DNA of 47,807 nucleotides from Rhodosorus marinus (GCA_029953675.1 JAMWBK010000014.1:1-47807); one strand, 5' to 3'. Numbered from the stretch's first letter, positions 1 through 10,262 are shown. Numbers and translations: made by a program. Notes: a model not told the origin generated them from the sequence alone.

Positions 1-158
1 ACGAACGAATGGTTTAATCGGAGGCTGAAAAAAACCCCGAGGGAAAAAGACTAAGCGCGGCGAAGTACTCGCGAAGTACTCGCGGCATTCATCAAAGCGG
101 CATTCATGCGCCACAGCAGGAAACTTAAACGTAAACAACGATTGAAGACGGTCAGGGC
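1..158 (-). mobile_element. LINE family A, 3'-terminal fragment
   Basis: The 3' end of family A reads right to left. It starts with the CGAA/GAAT-type tail repeat and the GGTTTAATCGGAGGCTG terminal motif, followed by the A-tract, the cccgaggg hairpin and the last ~30 codons of ORF2. A local duplication (gaagtactcgc twice, 62-84) distinguishes it from other copies. The match stops at ggtcagggc (158). The element resumes only at 731, so this may be the detached 3' end of the 731-5166 copy. Confidence 0.85.
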
Positions 159-331
159 AATCTTTCAAAGAGAAAGTGGTCAAAGAGGGCTTGGTACGCC
201 GTGTGGCTCGGCAAATTCGTGGAGCGCCCCAACTGGCTATCGTTTGCAAAGCCCGTATCCCCCGTTCCTGCCGCTGGGCGTGCGGAACCTGCTGAGAACG
301 TTGGCTCCTGCAGTGGGAACGGCTTCTTTGG

Positions 332-455
332 TGGAGAGTTGTTCCATGAACGCCTGACCGTCTTCTGTTGATGGCTTCGGTTCCGCATGAATGGCCGCGA
401 TGTCCAATGCAAGGCCGCCGCTCTAGTTTTTTCAGCCTCGATTAAACCATTCGAA
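332..455 (+). mobile_element. LINE family A, degenerate 3' fragment
   Basis: A decayed plus-strand copy of the family A 3' end. It has the gttgttcc..gaacgcctgaccgtcttc stretch, an internally deleted C-terminus, then ttttttcagcctcgattaaaccattcgaat. It lies opposite in orientation inside the gap that splits the minus-strand copy. Confidence 0.65.
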
Positions 456-730
456 TGTTGAAGGCGGCTCATTCCGCAGAAAAACAAAACGCAGAGTGTT
501 CTGCTGTGTTCCCCCCGTTTTTTGTGCAGCTCGAATGAACACATCATGTTTCAAGCATTGATCCTCCTGGCTGCCATAACCGGATCTGGTGCAGAAGAGT
601 GGATAGCCGGAGCGAAAGACAACATCAAACGGGTTCAGCTACCGAAACAGAAACACTCTCAATCAACTCCTCCGAACAAAAACCGAGCAAACAACTATGA
701 CTGGAGACGTGCCCCTCCGAGGGTGAATTC
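456..730. other. Non-element filler inside split LINE copy
   Basis: I recognise no gene or repeat here. Together with 159-331 it replaces about 170 bp of family A sequence (the end of the RLE region) that intact copies carry between the positions equivalent to 158 and 731. Short open frames on both strands have no recognisable motif. Confidence 0.4.
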
Positions 731-3629
731 TTCGCGGCGTCTCATGCTGGCGGCGGCAGATCCACGGCGCTCCCCCGCAGCCGGGAGATAACGACTAGCT
801 TGAGGGTTAGGAACAGCAAGATCAACGTATGTGGTACGGCGGCTGTCGTCACAGGTGATCACCAGGTCGGCTACACGGCGTTCATCATTTTGAAAGTCCG
901 CGACGGGTAAAGGTTTCTCACGTTCGATTTCCAGACCGGCTTGCCGGACTATAGGCCGAAGTTCCCGGTATAACAGGTTCAAGATCCGTGTGTGGCGGCG
1001 GGTTCGAGCACCTTTCACCGCCGGGCAACTAGCGAGCGTTGTCTTCAGTCTGAGAGCAGAGAGGGCACGACGGACCCATCTCGTACGGCCAAGGGGGCTG
1101 ATGTAAGCCGAGGTATAAGCGCAGTGAAGTACGCACTTCGAAATCCGACAGTGTGAGTGGCGGAAAGGCTGGTACGGTCATGAGCCACTGAGAGCTAATA
1201 ACCCCTCCAAGACTACGTAGGCGGGCGCGAGCGCGAGAAGATGAGACCATCTGCGCGAGGAGTCGGCCATATGCAGCACGGTGCAAGTCCCAAGAAAGGA
1301 TATTTTGCAGCGCATCCGTGCGTGCTTGAGCTCGGCTCCCAGCGCGCTGGGAATCATCAGGAGGATCAACTGGAACTTCTTCTTCTGCGGCAACCACTGG
1401 GTCAATCTCCCCTAGAACAGGTTCAGGCGCAGGACGAATCCCGGGGCGGAGCCTCGAGAGCGGTCAAATACAGCTCGCCAGTCAGGAAGACGGGGTTGAA
1501 CGGTTTCGGGGAGACTAGTACAGGAATTCAGGGCGGTTTGGAGCTCCAGAAACAAGTCTTGGGCGCTTTCCGGTACGCTGGGAAGCAAGACACCCCGCGA
1601 GAGGCTCGCCATCAAATTGCGGAACTTCGAGATACCCAAGCTGCTCAAAGTGGGAAGTGCGGTTCCCCAGGCCCCTACTGCAGCTGCAGGTTGGACCACA
1701 ACACGATTGCAGAGGCCCAGTCCCCCAATCGCAATGGGAGGCCTACCTGGGCGCGCACAACATCAGAGGTGGGTCGCGGCAGAGCGCTCAGCTCTTCATC
1801 GAGAAAATACCCCAGGTCACGGAAACTTTCAGCATCCGCACGAGTGGCCAAACACCGGTCCCAATGAGTTGGAAGTGAGCGAAGCCATTAGGTTAACCGC
1901 TGACTGCAACAATACCGGAAACAGCAGCAACGAGCACTGAGAAAGCCCGGAGGTAGCCGTCGAAGCTCTGCAACCAGCTGTCTGTGCTTACCGAGGAGCT
2001 GCAGCAACTCGCCTTCAACGAAGGACGGCGACCCGTAGGGGATGCCTCCGGTCTCCAAAAAGTGGACGCAGGTACCCGTGCCTGCCCAACCGATATCCTG
2101 GAACGACGCAGGTACCTGCTGCTCTTGTGCAGCTACACCTCCCCAGTAGAACGATTTGTGATGATTAACCTCCAGGTCAACCCGCGAAGCCAAGGAGCGG
2201 AGACGATCATAAGCGAGTGCTAGAGTATCAGGGGGCCCCAGGAGGCACACGTCGTCGTGGTATGCAACCGTACGAACCTGCGGGAATTCGGAGCGAAGAC
2301 AAAGCAAGACGAGTTGTAGTCCACAGGCATGTAGGAAAGGGGACAAGGGATCACCCTGTTGTACCCCTGTGCGCGCCGCAAACGTGTGTGAGGAAGCGCC
2401 AAGGGTGTCATAGGTAGCCCCCGACCAAGCGGAGAATAAAGTCTACTAACAAAGGGAAAGCCTACAGGGAAGACTTCGCGCACCACGTGCATGAGAGCCG
2501 GACGAGAGACGCGGTTGAACGCATTGGTAAAATCTACAGAGAGGAGCCCAGAATCTGGGGAGTACGCCATTTCCGAACGGAGTAAAACAGACAACAACTC
2601 ACAGCCACCACCATAGCCCACGCCTAACTGCACGTGCCCAAAGAAACGGCGGGATTCGGGAACCAGGATTTTCACTAACCATCGCGCCGCCAATTTGCGG
2701 ACCACCTCAACCAGGCCAATAGGGCGAATAGCAGGGCTCGAGGCCGTGTGGCCGGGCTTCGAAAGCAGACACAACTGCGAACGACCGACCAAGAACCACG
2801 CACACTCACACAGGGGATCACCATTCACAAGCGCTTCGACCACCCACGCCAACGCCTTCAAACCTTCATCACTTAAGAAACGGAGATATTCCACCCGCAG
2901 CCCCGAGGGCCCTGGGGAACGGCCCTTCGGAGCATCATGAACCAACCTCACGCACCGCCTCCAGATTGACCACTAACCGCGCACTGGGATGTGGCGCGGC
3001 GCGGTACTCTTCCAACACTGATTCAAACGAGGAGTCCCAAGGGGAGCCTTCCGAGGGAAAGAGCAAACGGAGCGGTGAAGAAAGATCATCGGAGTATGGA
3101 ACCACAGGTTGCCGCTGCTGGAGGATCCCGGCTGCCCGCCGCAGATCACCGCCTGCCACCGCGTGACGCGCCCGATTCTGTCGAGAAGACCTAAAAGCTG
3201 AGGGAGCACTAGGAGAAAAGGAAGAGAGAGAAGCGAAACAAAGACGTTCGAGGTCCTCAAAGTCGCCGGAAAGGAACATTTGCAGTTTTCGGCGAGGGTG
3301 GACCCGGCGAGGATGTGGGTTGAGGGGGACGGTAGAGGAGGTGAGCACGAGGCGGGGAAAAAAGAACAAGAGTTCCCAGCGAAGAGAGCAGTGAGGGGTC
3401 GCGGCGACCTGCTGCCAGAGAAAATCCAACACCAATCCTAGGGGCTTATGAAGTCGACGAAGGAGCCGTACGGCCGTGCTCTGACGACAAAGGGGAAGGG
3501 AACCGTCCGGGTAGGAGGCGACAAGGTGCGAAAACCACGAGAGAACACGCTCATGCCAGGCTGAGCGGTCACTGGTAAACAGGGGTAACCGGGACGACAC
3601 GCACGCGGAGGAGGAAGACTCAGGCATCG
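731..3629 (-). pseudogene. LINE family A ORF2: reverse transcriptase-RLE (disrupted)
   Basis: ORF2 starts at the ATG at 3629, in the overlap ATGCCTGA. Domains in order: an N-terminal region; the RT entry motif GPSGLRVEYLR and AIRPIGLVEVVRKLAARW; RT motif A LSVDFTNAFNRVSR; motif B QGDPLSPFLHACG; the catalytic YHDD in VAYHDDVCLL; thumb; CPLC half finger; the RLE segment with ADLVITCDD and YVDLAVPNPQ. It is broken by frameshifts near 2947 and in the 2070-2400 stretch, and by a 20-bp deletion near 1035 that removes the H..C half of the finger. It would have carried out target-primed reverse transcription. The C-terminal ~85 residues are missing here. Confidence 0.85.
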
Positions 3630-4919
3630 GGCCTCCCCTCAGTCGGGAAGGCAGATCGAATATCCGGAGGAGGTGCCTCGGAGGGAGGCTCAGGAGCCGC
3701 ACGACGCTTACGTGGGGGGCGCACGAAGGAACTAAAAGACCTGAAGAAAGTAGACACAGGGTTTTCAGCAGCGGAGTCTTGACTGAGGGTGTCCAGAGCC
3801 AGCGGATTCGGAGAGGCCGATGGTGCTTCTGCCATGTCGGTGTCACGAGCCTCGGAGACAGGGCGAGGGGAGGAAGGGGTGCTCAAGAGTCAGCGGCAGA
3901 AGGTCAAACGCAGGGTGGGCTTCCAGCAGGGTGGCCTCAGTGGAGAGGAAGGCCTCTAACGCGGTGCGGAGGACCCCGCGAGGAGGAAAACGCGCGAAGA
4001 GGCTCGCCTGTATGCGCGAGAGCCGCGCCGCATGAGTGTGTAGCGCGACAACCGAAGCCTGCGAGGCATCCAGGTTTTGCAAGGCCGACGGAGGAACCCA
4101 GCCGGCGTCAAAACGATCGAACTCGACAAACAAAGAGACATGAGGACGAGTCAGTATCATGTTGGCCAGAGCAGAGCGCTGGGGCGCGGGGGTGGTTACA
4201 AGCGATTGAAGGAACTGGTAAGCCGAGTCAGTAACAAGAAAACAGGCATGAGGGCCCGTGAAGTCCACATATAGGAATTCAGATGGGGCGACCCCAAGGG
4301 AGGAAGCCATGGTGTCGCGAAAATCGCGGTAGTGGACGGGCGCGCGGCCCCGACCACGAGAGGGGGTCTGGGGACGCACGTTCGTCATCCAAACAAAGTG
4401 GAACGGAGATAGTTGGCGAGAAGAGTCAATAGGGATGTGTTGTGGCATCATACGCACCATTGCCGTCGTGCGTTGTTCAGAAGAGCCCCTGCGCAGGACC
4501 TGCGAATAGGTCGCACGTGGGGCACTGGAGGGAGCAGGATTCGGGCCCGACGCGGGCCCAGGAGGCGTCTGTCCTTGAATAGGGGTAGGCCAGTCGGAAT
4601 CAGGAATGACCGGAGCGGAGCGCTCGGGTCGGGTGGAGGCAGGCCCCGCTGTACCGTGCGGATCCGCGGGGACGGGCACCGGGGGGTATGGGACAGGCGC
4701 GGAGGCGGAGAAGCGCTCCAAATAGGCGATCAGCAGGGGCAGGCGGTGTTCCTGGGAAGCAGTCACAAGAAGACTCGTCATTTTCGAGCAGATCCCATGG
4801 GCTAACTCGTCAGCGCAGTCCGTGAGGGTGGCCGCGGTACTAAACCCGCCCACGCTGAGCTCCACGCGCGCTGAGAGAACGGCTCCGTCCGCCGGAATGG
4901 GTGGGGAAACCCCAACCAT
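3622..4919 (-). pseudogene. LINE family A ORF1 (frameshifted)
   Basis: ORF1 of the 731-5166 copy. The start is placed at the ATG at 4919 because the divergent copy at 25663 starts at the same point. The protein is proline/serine-rich in its first ~150 residues. A better conserved globular stretch (HYRDFRDTMASSLGV, then VSLFVEFDRFDAGW) follows at roughly residues 190-310. I see no zinc knuckle or esterase motif, so its role (probably RNA binding or packaging, as for other LINE ORF1 proteins) is inferred only from position. One extra G in a G-run near 3880 shifts the frame relative to the intact 432-codon homologue at 28002-29300. The stop (TGA, 3622-3624) overlaps the ORF2 start. Confidence 0.75.
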
Positions 4920-5227
4920 AACGATAGGAAGGTGTGAAAAACCGATTCCCCCACGAAACCCCCAAAAAGAGAACTTGTTCCCAACGTTTGCAACCAAAGA
5001 AAAACCACCACGACCTCCAAGGGGCGCTAGCAACCCCCAGCACACACCACACCACTAGAAGATGCGGGGGAAAGGCTGCAGAAAGAAGCGCCTCCCACCG
5101 AAGAACACAATTGCGACTCAAAACCACCAAAAGCCAGCACCATACACCCTCACGAAACCAAAAACTGTATTGTGAACATGGTTCTCAAAAGCGCGGGAAG
5201 TTCATGTAGTTGACTGAATTTCTTTAA

Positions 5228-5408
5228 TCGAACGAACGAATGGTTTAATCGGAGGCTGAAAAAAAAAAACCCGAGGAGAAAAAAAGACTAAGCGCGGCGA
5301 AGTACTCGCGCCTCCAACATCAAAGCGGCATTCATGCGCCACAGCAGGAAACTTAAGCGGGTAAACAACGATTGAAGACGGTCAGGGCGTTCGCGGAACA
5401 ACTCCCGA
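5228..5408 (-). mobile_element. LINE family A, 3' fragment
   Basis: Starts with the tail (aacgaacgaatgg), the terminal motif, A-tract, cccgagg hairpin and ORF2 C-terminal codons. It is 5'-truncated at caactcccga, where it abuts a second, divergent fragment in the same orientation. The flank just outside its 3' end (5183-5218) resembles the flank at 45883-45917. Confidence 0.85.
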
Positions 5409-5700
5409 ATCGGAGACTGAAAGAAAAAACTTCGAGGGCAGAAAAAAGACTATGCGCGGCGAAGATCGCGCCTCCAACATCAAAGCAGCGTTCATACGCC
5501 ACAGCAAGAAACTTAAACTGGTAAACGAGGAGAGATGGTCAGGGCGTTCGCGGAACAATTCCCGAAGCCAACGAGAGTTTACGGAATCCATAAACCCAAA
5601 GCACTCAATGACCAGAGGTACCAGGCGATGACCTAGAGCCGAAGCACGAATGCCTGGGGAAGACAAAGCTCCCGCATATTTCAACTCTTTGCGACGTCTC
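5409..5700 (-). mobile_element. LINE family A (divergent subfamily), 3' fragment
   Basis: The terminal motif is changed (atcggagactgaaag), the hairpin decayed, and ~90 ORF2 codons remain (RRKELKYAGALSSPG, IECFGFMDSV). Its 5' break falls exactly at the codons MRRRKE of ORF2, the same position as the fragments ending at 5863 and 14676. It forms a divergent inverted pair with 5863-6160. Confidence 0.8.
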
Positions 5701-5734
5701 AAGTAGTTTACGCCGGTCATTATCCTAACACCCA

Positions 5735-5860
5735 AGCTCTCAACCCTCTATACAGTGGTTTCTGAGCTTTTCTTAAAACATTTTGCTCAGTTCACCGTTT
5801 CACATTTTTCACACTCTTTGCCTTTTTGCCTTTTTGCCTTTTTTGCACTTTTGCCGCTAC
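5735..5860 (+). repeat. Dispersed repeat 'CTCTCAACCCTCTATA' (copy 1 of 3)
   Basis: Begins ctctcaaccctctatacagtggtttctgagcttttcttaaaacattttgctcag and runs into a pyrimidine-rich (cttttt/cactttt) stretch. Related copies lie at 47068-47150 (+) and 40200-40345 (-). It contains a TATA-like ctctata. It could be the promoter or edge of an unidentified element. Confidence 0.6.
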
Positions 5861-5862
5861 GT

Positions 5863-6160
5863 ATGAGATGTCGCAAAGAGTTGATATATTCGGGGGCTTT
5901 GCCTTCCCCAGGGATTCGTGCTTCGGTTCTAGCTCATCGCCTGGTACCTCTGGTCATTGAGTGCTTTGGGTTTGTGGATCCCGTTGGTTCTCTGTGTTCC
6001 GTGAACGCCCTGACCGTCTGACAACCTCGTTGCTTACCTGTTTAAGTTTCTTGCTGTGGCATATGAACGCTGCTTTGATGCACGCGATCTTCGCCGTGCT
6101 TAGTCTTTTTTTCCCCTCGGGATCTCTTTCTTTTAGTCTCCGATTAAACGAATTCATTCA
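5863..6160 (+). mobile_element. LINE family A (divergent subfamily), 3' fragment
   Basis: Begins at ATGAGATGTCGCAAAGAG (ORF2 MR-RKE position) and runs through the C-terminal codons, the ttttttcccctcggg hairpin and tagtctccgattaaacgaattcattcatt. The tail is an ATTC repeat. It is the mirror partner of 5409-5700 across a ~160-bp spacer. Confidence 0.8.
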
Positions 6161-6609
6161 TTTTGCCCTTTTGGCACTCTCACGTGATACCCCTCCAGGT
6201 TGGGAGTACCCCACCTATCACAAAAGAGTGTGACGAGGAGAAGGAAACAGGGGTATCACACGATGACCGAAGCTCGAATTCTAGGCAACTAAACTCAGTG
6301 ACAGTTTTGGGTTCTTGAGGGTGTATGGTGAAGTAATCCACCGCCGAATCCAACTCCGAAAACGCGCGCCTCCAAATGCACCAGTGCCCGGCCTGCTTCT
6401 GGACGTAAGCCTGCAAAGCCAGTGGCTGCCATCTCGCAGTCAAACCCTTACTGCTCAGGATTCTCCCCCTTAGACCCGGGAAAGTCGGTCCTACACGCTT
6501 GCACCTAGCCGCACCAAAGGTGTCCGCCGCCCGCTCCGTGAGGCTTGCGGGATTTTACCCTGTGCGTTCGGCGAGTAATCGGGGCACTCTCCACTGTGGT
6601 GGTTTTGAT
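6161..6609. other. Intergenic, no gene recognised
   Basis: Short open frames only, none with a motif I recognise. The segment has two gtgata-cccct boxes (6184 and 6250), and no repeat family found elsewhere in the window starts or ends inside it. Confidence 0.4.
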
Positions 6610-6822
6610 AGTGTAGCCTGATGCGCTACGCAAGACGTAAAAGGAAAAAAATTAACTAGGGACTAGGGAGAAGAGCATGTAAGCCCAGGCGGCGGTGGCG
6701 CGCCTCGGCAAGCATGTTGCAAGAATACCGCCAGAGAGCGACACTCAAACGGCGGAGGAGCACCAGATGTTATTCAGGATGTTCGGTAAAACATTTAAGC
6801 AGCCACTCCAAGCTTGAATTTT
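6610..6822 (-). mobile_element. LINE family B tail unit 1 (tandem)
   Basis: Family B 3' end read right to left: gtagcctgatgcgctacgcaagacgt, the ggcgcgcctcggcaagcatgtt block, then ORF2 C-terminal codons. It lacks the TAGTAAA end. It is followed head-to-tail by a second copy, with the junction at gaatttt|agggacta. Confidence 0.75.
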
Positions 6823-7082
6823 AGGGACTAGGAAGAAGAGCATGTAAGCCCGGTCGACGGAGGCGCCCCTAGGCGAGCATGTTGCTAGAATACTGCCAGA
6901 GTGCGATACTTAAACGGCGGAGGAGCACCAGATATTCTTCAGGATGTTCGGTAAAGCGCTTACGCGGCCACTCCAAGTTTGAATTTTCCAGATGCAAAAG
7001 CTGGAACCTGTGAGACCGGCCCTCTTTCTCGGGGAGGGCCGGTCTGGCCATGCTCTCAGCGTAGCGTCGTTCCTTCATGCGT
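6823..7082 (-). mobile_element. LINE family B tail unit 2 (tandem)
   Basis: A second family B 3' copy, slightly longer at its 5' side, encoding ERRYAESMA and EHPEEYLVLLRRLSIALWQYSSNML on the minus strand (like the 11991-13235 copy). A near-perfect hairpin ctctttctcggggagggcc...ggccctctttctcggggag lies at 7019-7046. Confidence 0.7.
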
Positions 7083-7452
7083 CCGAAGTCCAGAAACTGC
7101 TGTAACCCTGCGGAGAACGGCAGAAGGCAGATAGGTACTCTCTCTCTACTGTAGATACAACATTTTAGGGGAACAACAGTGTACGGACCAAACCGTCCGT
7201 TGGTACGGATATGTGGACCAATAGGTATGGGGTTGCAGAAAGTCATGAGTTAGACATAGTTGTAACTGCATCGTCCCAGCACTACTCCCGAATCTCTCTC
7301 ATTTTGTGAGGGACTGGGCTCGATATATGGTAGCTTGCAAGGTGCGAATGTGACAGTAGGCTGTGGAGGGTTCTCCGCTTATACTCCAGAAGTAGCCTTT
7401 AAAGAATTCATGCAAAGCGAAGTTGAAAGTATATATTTAATGGGCCCTAGCT
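7083..7452. other. Downstream region of protease-Hint gene
   Basis: No gene recognised. The minus-strand open frame continuing from the LINE B fragment to 7246 has no motif. The region between 7400 and 7452 is AT-rich and would hold the 3'UTR of the protease-Hint gene. Confidence 0.4.
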
Positions 7453-9199
7453 TCAGCTACGCGCAATAGTACGGAGGAAGGCGGGAGTGCTAGCGTAGAG
7501 CATTGAGCCAAGTGGCTCCTTCAGTCCAAGCCGGTATGCCAATCTAGGAATGGCCAGCATTAGGTGAGCGAACTTCGGGTTGACAGCTTCCGTATAAGTC
7601 GAGGCGAGTACGTCGTTGACGATAATGGTTCCTTCGAGAGTGTGGGGGTTGTACAATCCACGACGGTTCACGAGAGAAATATTAGCGACTTTCGAGGTCG
7701 AACCATCGTATAGCGTGAGGATGTCTCCAGACGTCACGTCCTTGGCTGCTAAAAGGGTTCCTTCGATGACCATGTAGTGCCCCGCGGTCAACTCAATCAC
7801 GTGTTCACTCGTCGTTTCGATGCGCACAAACTCTGAAGTGATAGACCCGTCCTTGTGTCCAAATCCAAATACATCGCTAAAACGACCACTGGAGACCATC
7901 ACGCGATCTCCTGCACGAACTTGATCCATCCTCTTCGATGATCCGTCCTCCATTACCACCAAAGCACCTTCAGGGAAACATCCATCATTAGGTACTGTAG
8001 CTACTAGGTCATCACTGAGTTCAGCCAGAGACAGAGATCCACCGAGCTTCTTCACATTGCTTAGCATGAATTTCGTATGAGGACGGCTCGAAAGGCTCGC
8101 GTAGGCATTTTCGTATTCCGGTCTGCATGCTGCAGTTGAATAAAGGATTGGAAGAGTCGGTTTAGTATTGCGAACTTCGGACTAAACGAAACGACGCTCG
8201 GTTGGTTTGCAGAAGCGTGGAATACTCACATCCTGTCCGTTCATCCACGGCGATATAGCTTGCCACCCCGATAGCAATGTGTTCAGATGGTGTGCTTCCA
8301 GGAACGAGCAACGGACCTCCACTATCGCCGAAGCATGCCGTTCCTCGAGAACCATCATGGTTTCCATTTGAGCAAATCAGGTCAGGATCTCCAGCCTGGC
8401 CCACTAGTTCAAGAAATCTGCACTGATCAGACGGCACCACGACCGTATCCCCATACCGCATCCTTCCGTCAGCCCTATCGGCACCGGGATAACTGAGCCC
8501 GAACCCCACGGCCATAGACGGCAGTCCAGCTGGAGGAGTTTCCAAGCTGATCTTCATTATTGGAATTCCGGTCATTGGACCCGAAAGTTTGAGGAGACTC
8601 AGGTCATTCCCCGATATTACTGTCGACCTGTGGTACGCTCTGGGTATTGCAGCATTCGTGACCATATTACATACTCCATGGTCGGCAAAATAGTCTATCG
8701 TACCAGCACACACTACCAGTCGGATATTAGCAGGGATCTCATCAACGCAATGTGCTGCAGAAAGCACTATGTCCTCATCAACGATTGACCCTGTACATAC
8801 GATTCCAATCACGTTGTCCAGGCTATCAATGGCGACGATCACTCCCACGTTGGCGAACATATCACGGTTTGGCACGTGCTCGCCGTTGTAAATCCTCGAG
8901 CTCAACCACTTCTTCGCCCTGGCGACGACAGCTTGATTGTCCGCCGGTGTGATCTCCACGTCCGTAGTATTCTCGAATGTGATATATCTCGTCTCCAGCC
9001 CGATATCTTCAGGTGTATTCCCATCGAGGGCATCCTCTCGCACGTTCCCACTGTTCTCATTGATTGCTCTGTCCAGTTCATTGATTCCATCCAAAGTTAT
9101 TGCTGGCTCCATCAGGTCGACAGGAACAGCGCTCACAAAACCCAAGGCCAACACCACCAGAACACCAAGTTGAATCCGCATGATTATTTTACGCGTCAT
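7453..9199 (-). CDS. Secreted serine protease-Hint (Hog-like) fusion protein, two exons
   Basis: Exon 1 is 9199-8230, the intron 8229-8130 (GTGAGT...CTGCAG, phase 1), exon 2 8129-7453; total 548 aa. Residues 1-24 look like a signal peptide (a second Met at 7 could also start it). About 80 residues of propeptide precede a chymotrypsin-fold domain at IYNG (103). The triad is His150 (LSAAHC), Asp199 (GNDLSLLKL), Ser293 (CFGDSGGP). The S1-base residue six before Ser293 is Thr, not Asp, so Arg/Lys specificity is unlikely. Splicing restores the protease C-terminal helix (CRPEYENAYASL). A Hint domain follows: nucleophile Cys374 (GCFPEG), TAGH motif (438-441), and a Hog-like ending GTIIVNDVLAS. Hog domains cleave themselves at Gly-Cys. 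Fusion and secretion suggest self-release of the protease at the cell surface; that is inference. Confidence 0.85.
8130..8229 (-). other. Intron joining protease and Hint exons
   Basis: 100 nt, 5' GTGAGTATT, 3' pyrimidine-rich cctttattcaaCTGCAG. Removing it keeps the frame exactly (phase 1, Ser codon T|CA). Without splicing, the protease frame ends at a stop 8162-8164 with an atypical C-terminus. Confidence 0.8.
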
Positions 9200-9312
9200 C
9201 GTTTCTTCCTCTGCAAAAAACTTTCCAGAAACTGTTCACTACCTGTCCTCTCTTCTTTGAATTCTACTCTTGACCATCTATCAACCTCTTGCATGCCGTA
9301 GCCCCTCAACAC

Positions 9313-9323
9313 CCATATATACT
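9313..9323 (-). promoter_or_regulatory. TATA-like box of protease-Hint gene
   Basis: Minus-strand GAGTATATATGGG about 115 bp upstream of the ATG at 9199, followed by a purine-rich leader. A similar TATATATA lies ~165 bp upstream of the secreted Cys-rich gene at 38739. Confidence 0.5.
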
Positions 9324-9439
9324 CACAACTCCTCAGATGGCAGTTTTACAAACCACCACCGCAAACCACCACCAATCGGAACAAAGGCACAACCCCAGAC
9401 TATCCTTCCACCCAGTAAAACCAACACCTGACAGCTCGA

Positions 9440-9530
9440 GCATGTTGGAGGCGCGCGATCTTCGCTGTGTGTAGTGTTTTTTTCCCCCTCTGGTTTTTTT
9501 CTTTCAGTCTCCCATTAAACAAATTCATTT
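9440..9530 (+). mobile_element. LINE family A, short 3' tail
   Basis: From atgttggaggcgcgcgatcttcgc through the poly-T/hairpin remnant to cagtctcccattaaacaaattcattt. Only the last codons and 3'UTR remain. Confidence 0.75.
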
Positions 9531-9612
9531 CAGTATGCGCTGACACTAAACCATTCGTTCGACAGGAATAGGAATTCGTTTAATTGGAGCGGGCTTCAAA
9601 ATTGCTGGTCGC

Positions 9613-9645
9613 GGAAGCTCTTTCAGAGCTATCAACGGTCCATGG
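9613..9645. repeat. Short dispersed repeat, copy 1
   Basis: GGAAGCTCTTTCAGAGCTATCAACGGTCCATG resembles 10467-10498 (ggaagttctgtcagagctatcagggaccatg). A nearby ttccgcaacacctaaaac (9672) is also repeated at 10092. These may be pieces of one dispersed element. Confidence 0.5.
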
Positions 9646-9689
9646 GGCTCTGGGAGATGGTACAATAGCTCTTCCGCAACACCTAAAAC

Positions 9690-9831
9690 GTTGTTTACCC
9701 GCTTAAGTTTCCTGCTGTGGCGCATGAATGCCGCTTTGATGTTGGAGGCGCGAGTTCCTCGCCGCACTTAGTCCTTTTTTCCGGCTCGGGGGTTTTTTTT
9801 TTTCAGCCTCCGATTAAACCATTCGTTCGTC
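9690..9831 (+). mobile_element. LINE family A, 3' tail fragment
   Basis: From gttgtttacccgcttaag (ORF2 C-terminus) through the stop, hairpin, poly-T and cagcctccgattaaaccattcgttcg. The tail repeat is TTCG. Confidence 0.85.
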
Positions 9832-10262
9832 TGATCCTTGAGTTCTCTGGGATTATGGACTCCGTTGGTTTTCGTTAGCTTCTGGTTGGTCAGCTGGTTT
9901 TTTTTCCTTCAGTCTCCCGACCAAACAGAATCTTCCTATTCAATTCACGTGGTGGCATCCAGTCAAAATCGCTTCGAAACACCGGTTGATATATTTTTGT
10001 TTTTCAGTGGAGATTCAAAGGAGTCAATCAATTAAATTGAAGAGCAAGAATCGAACAGGTTCATTTGCGAAGATATGACACCACCATTCGTTTCGCAACA
10101 CCTAAAACTCGGAACATAGCCATCAGCACTGACCACGTTTTCCGTGCGACCAGCGAGGAGTTACAAAAAAAAATTGTTTTGTTTTGTTTTCGAAAATCAA
10201 CATAACATAACTCTTGTTTAAATATTGACCAATTGTGATCCGCTTCAATCATTTTCAATAAT
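9832..10262. other. Intergenic, no gene recognised
   Basis: AT-rich, with a repeated ctccgttggtt / ggtttttttt motif probably left over from a LINE A tail (9855-9925). No coding signal on either strand. Confidence 0.35.

Larger units (their letters stand above)
731..5166 (-). mobile_element. LINE family A, nearly full-length copy
   Basis: The most complete family A element in the window. Its 5' end on the minus strand (CAGTTTTTGGTTTCGTGAG) matches the 5' end of the copy at 27138-29547, so this is the true element start. The order is 5'UTR, ORF1 and ORF2 (RT, CCHC finger, RLE). It is inactive: extra G near 3880 in ORF1, extra C near 2947 in ORF2, a small duplication near 2065-2115, and a 20-bp deletion near 1035 that removes half of the zinc finger. 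The 3' end is displaced (see 1-158). RT plus C-terminal RLE is known from the R2/NeSL/CRE/Utopia-like early LINE groups; I cannot assign a clade. Confidence 0.9.

Noticed and set aside
1241-1867. Plus-strand 208-codon open frame
   Set aside because: It is antisense to the LINE family A RLE/post-RT region; the same shadow appears opposite every family A copy.
7019-7046. Rho-independent terminator-like hairpin
   Set aside because: It lies inside LINE family B coding sequence in a eukaryotic genome; it is a local duplication (ctcggggagggcc/ggccctctttctc).
8162-8230. Protease ending at the stop in 8162-8164 as a one-exon gene
   Set aside because: The unspliced C-terminus lacks the protease end motif, while the GTGAGT/CTGCAG intron restores it and joins the next open frame in phase.
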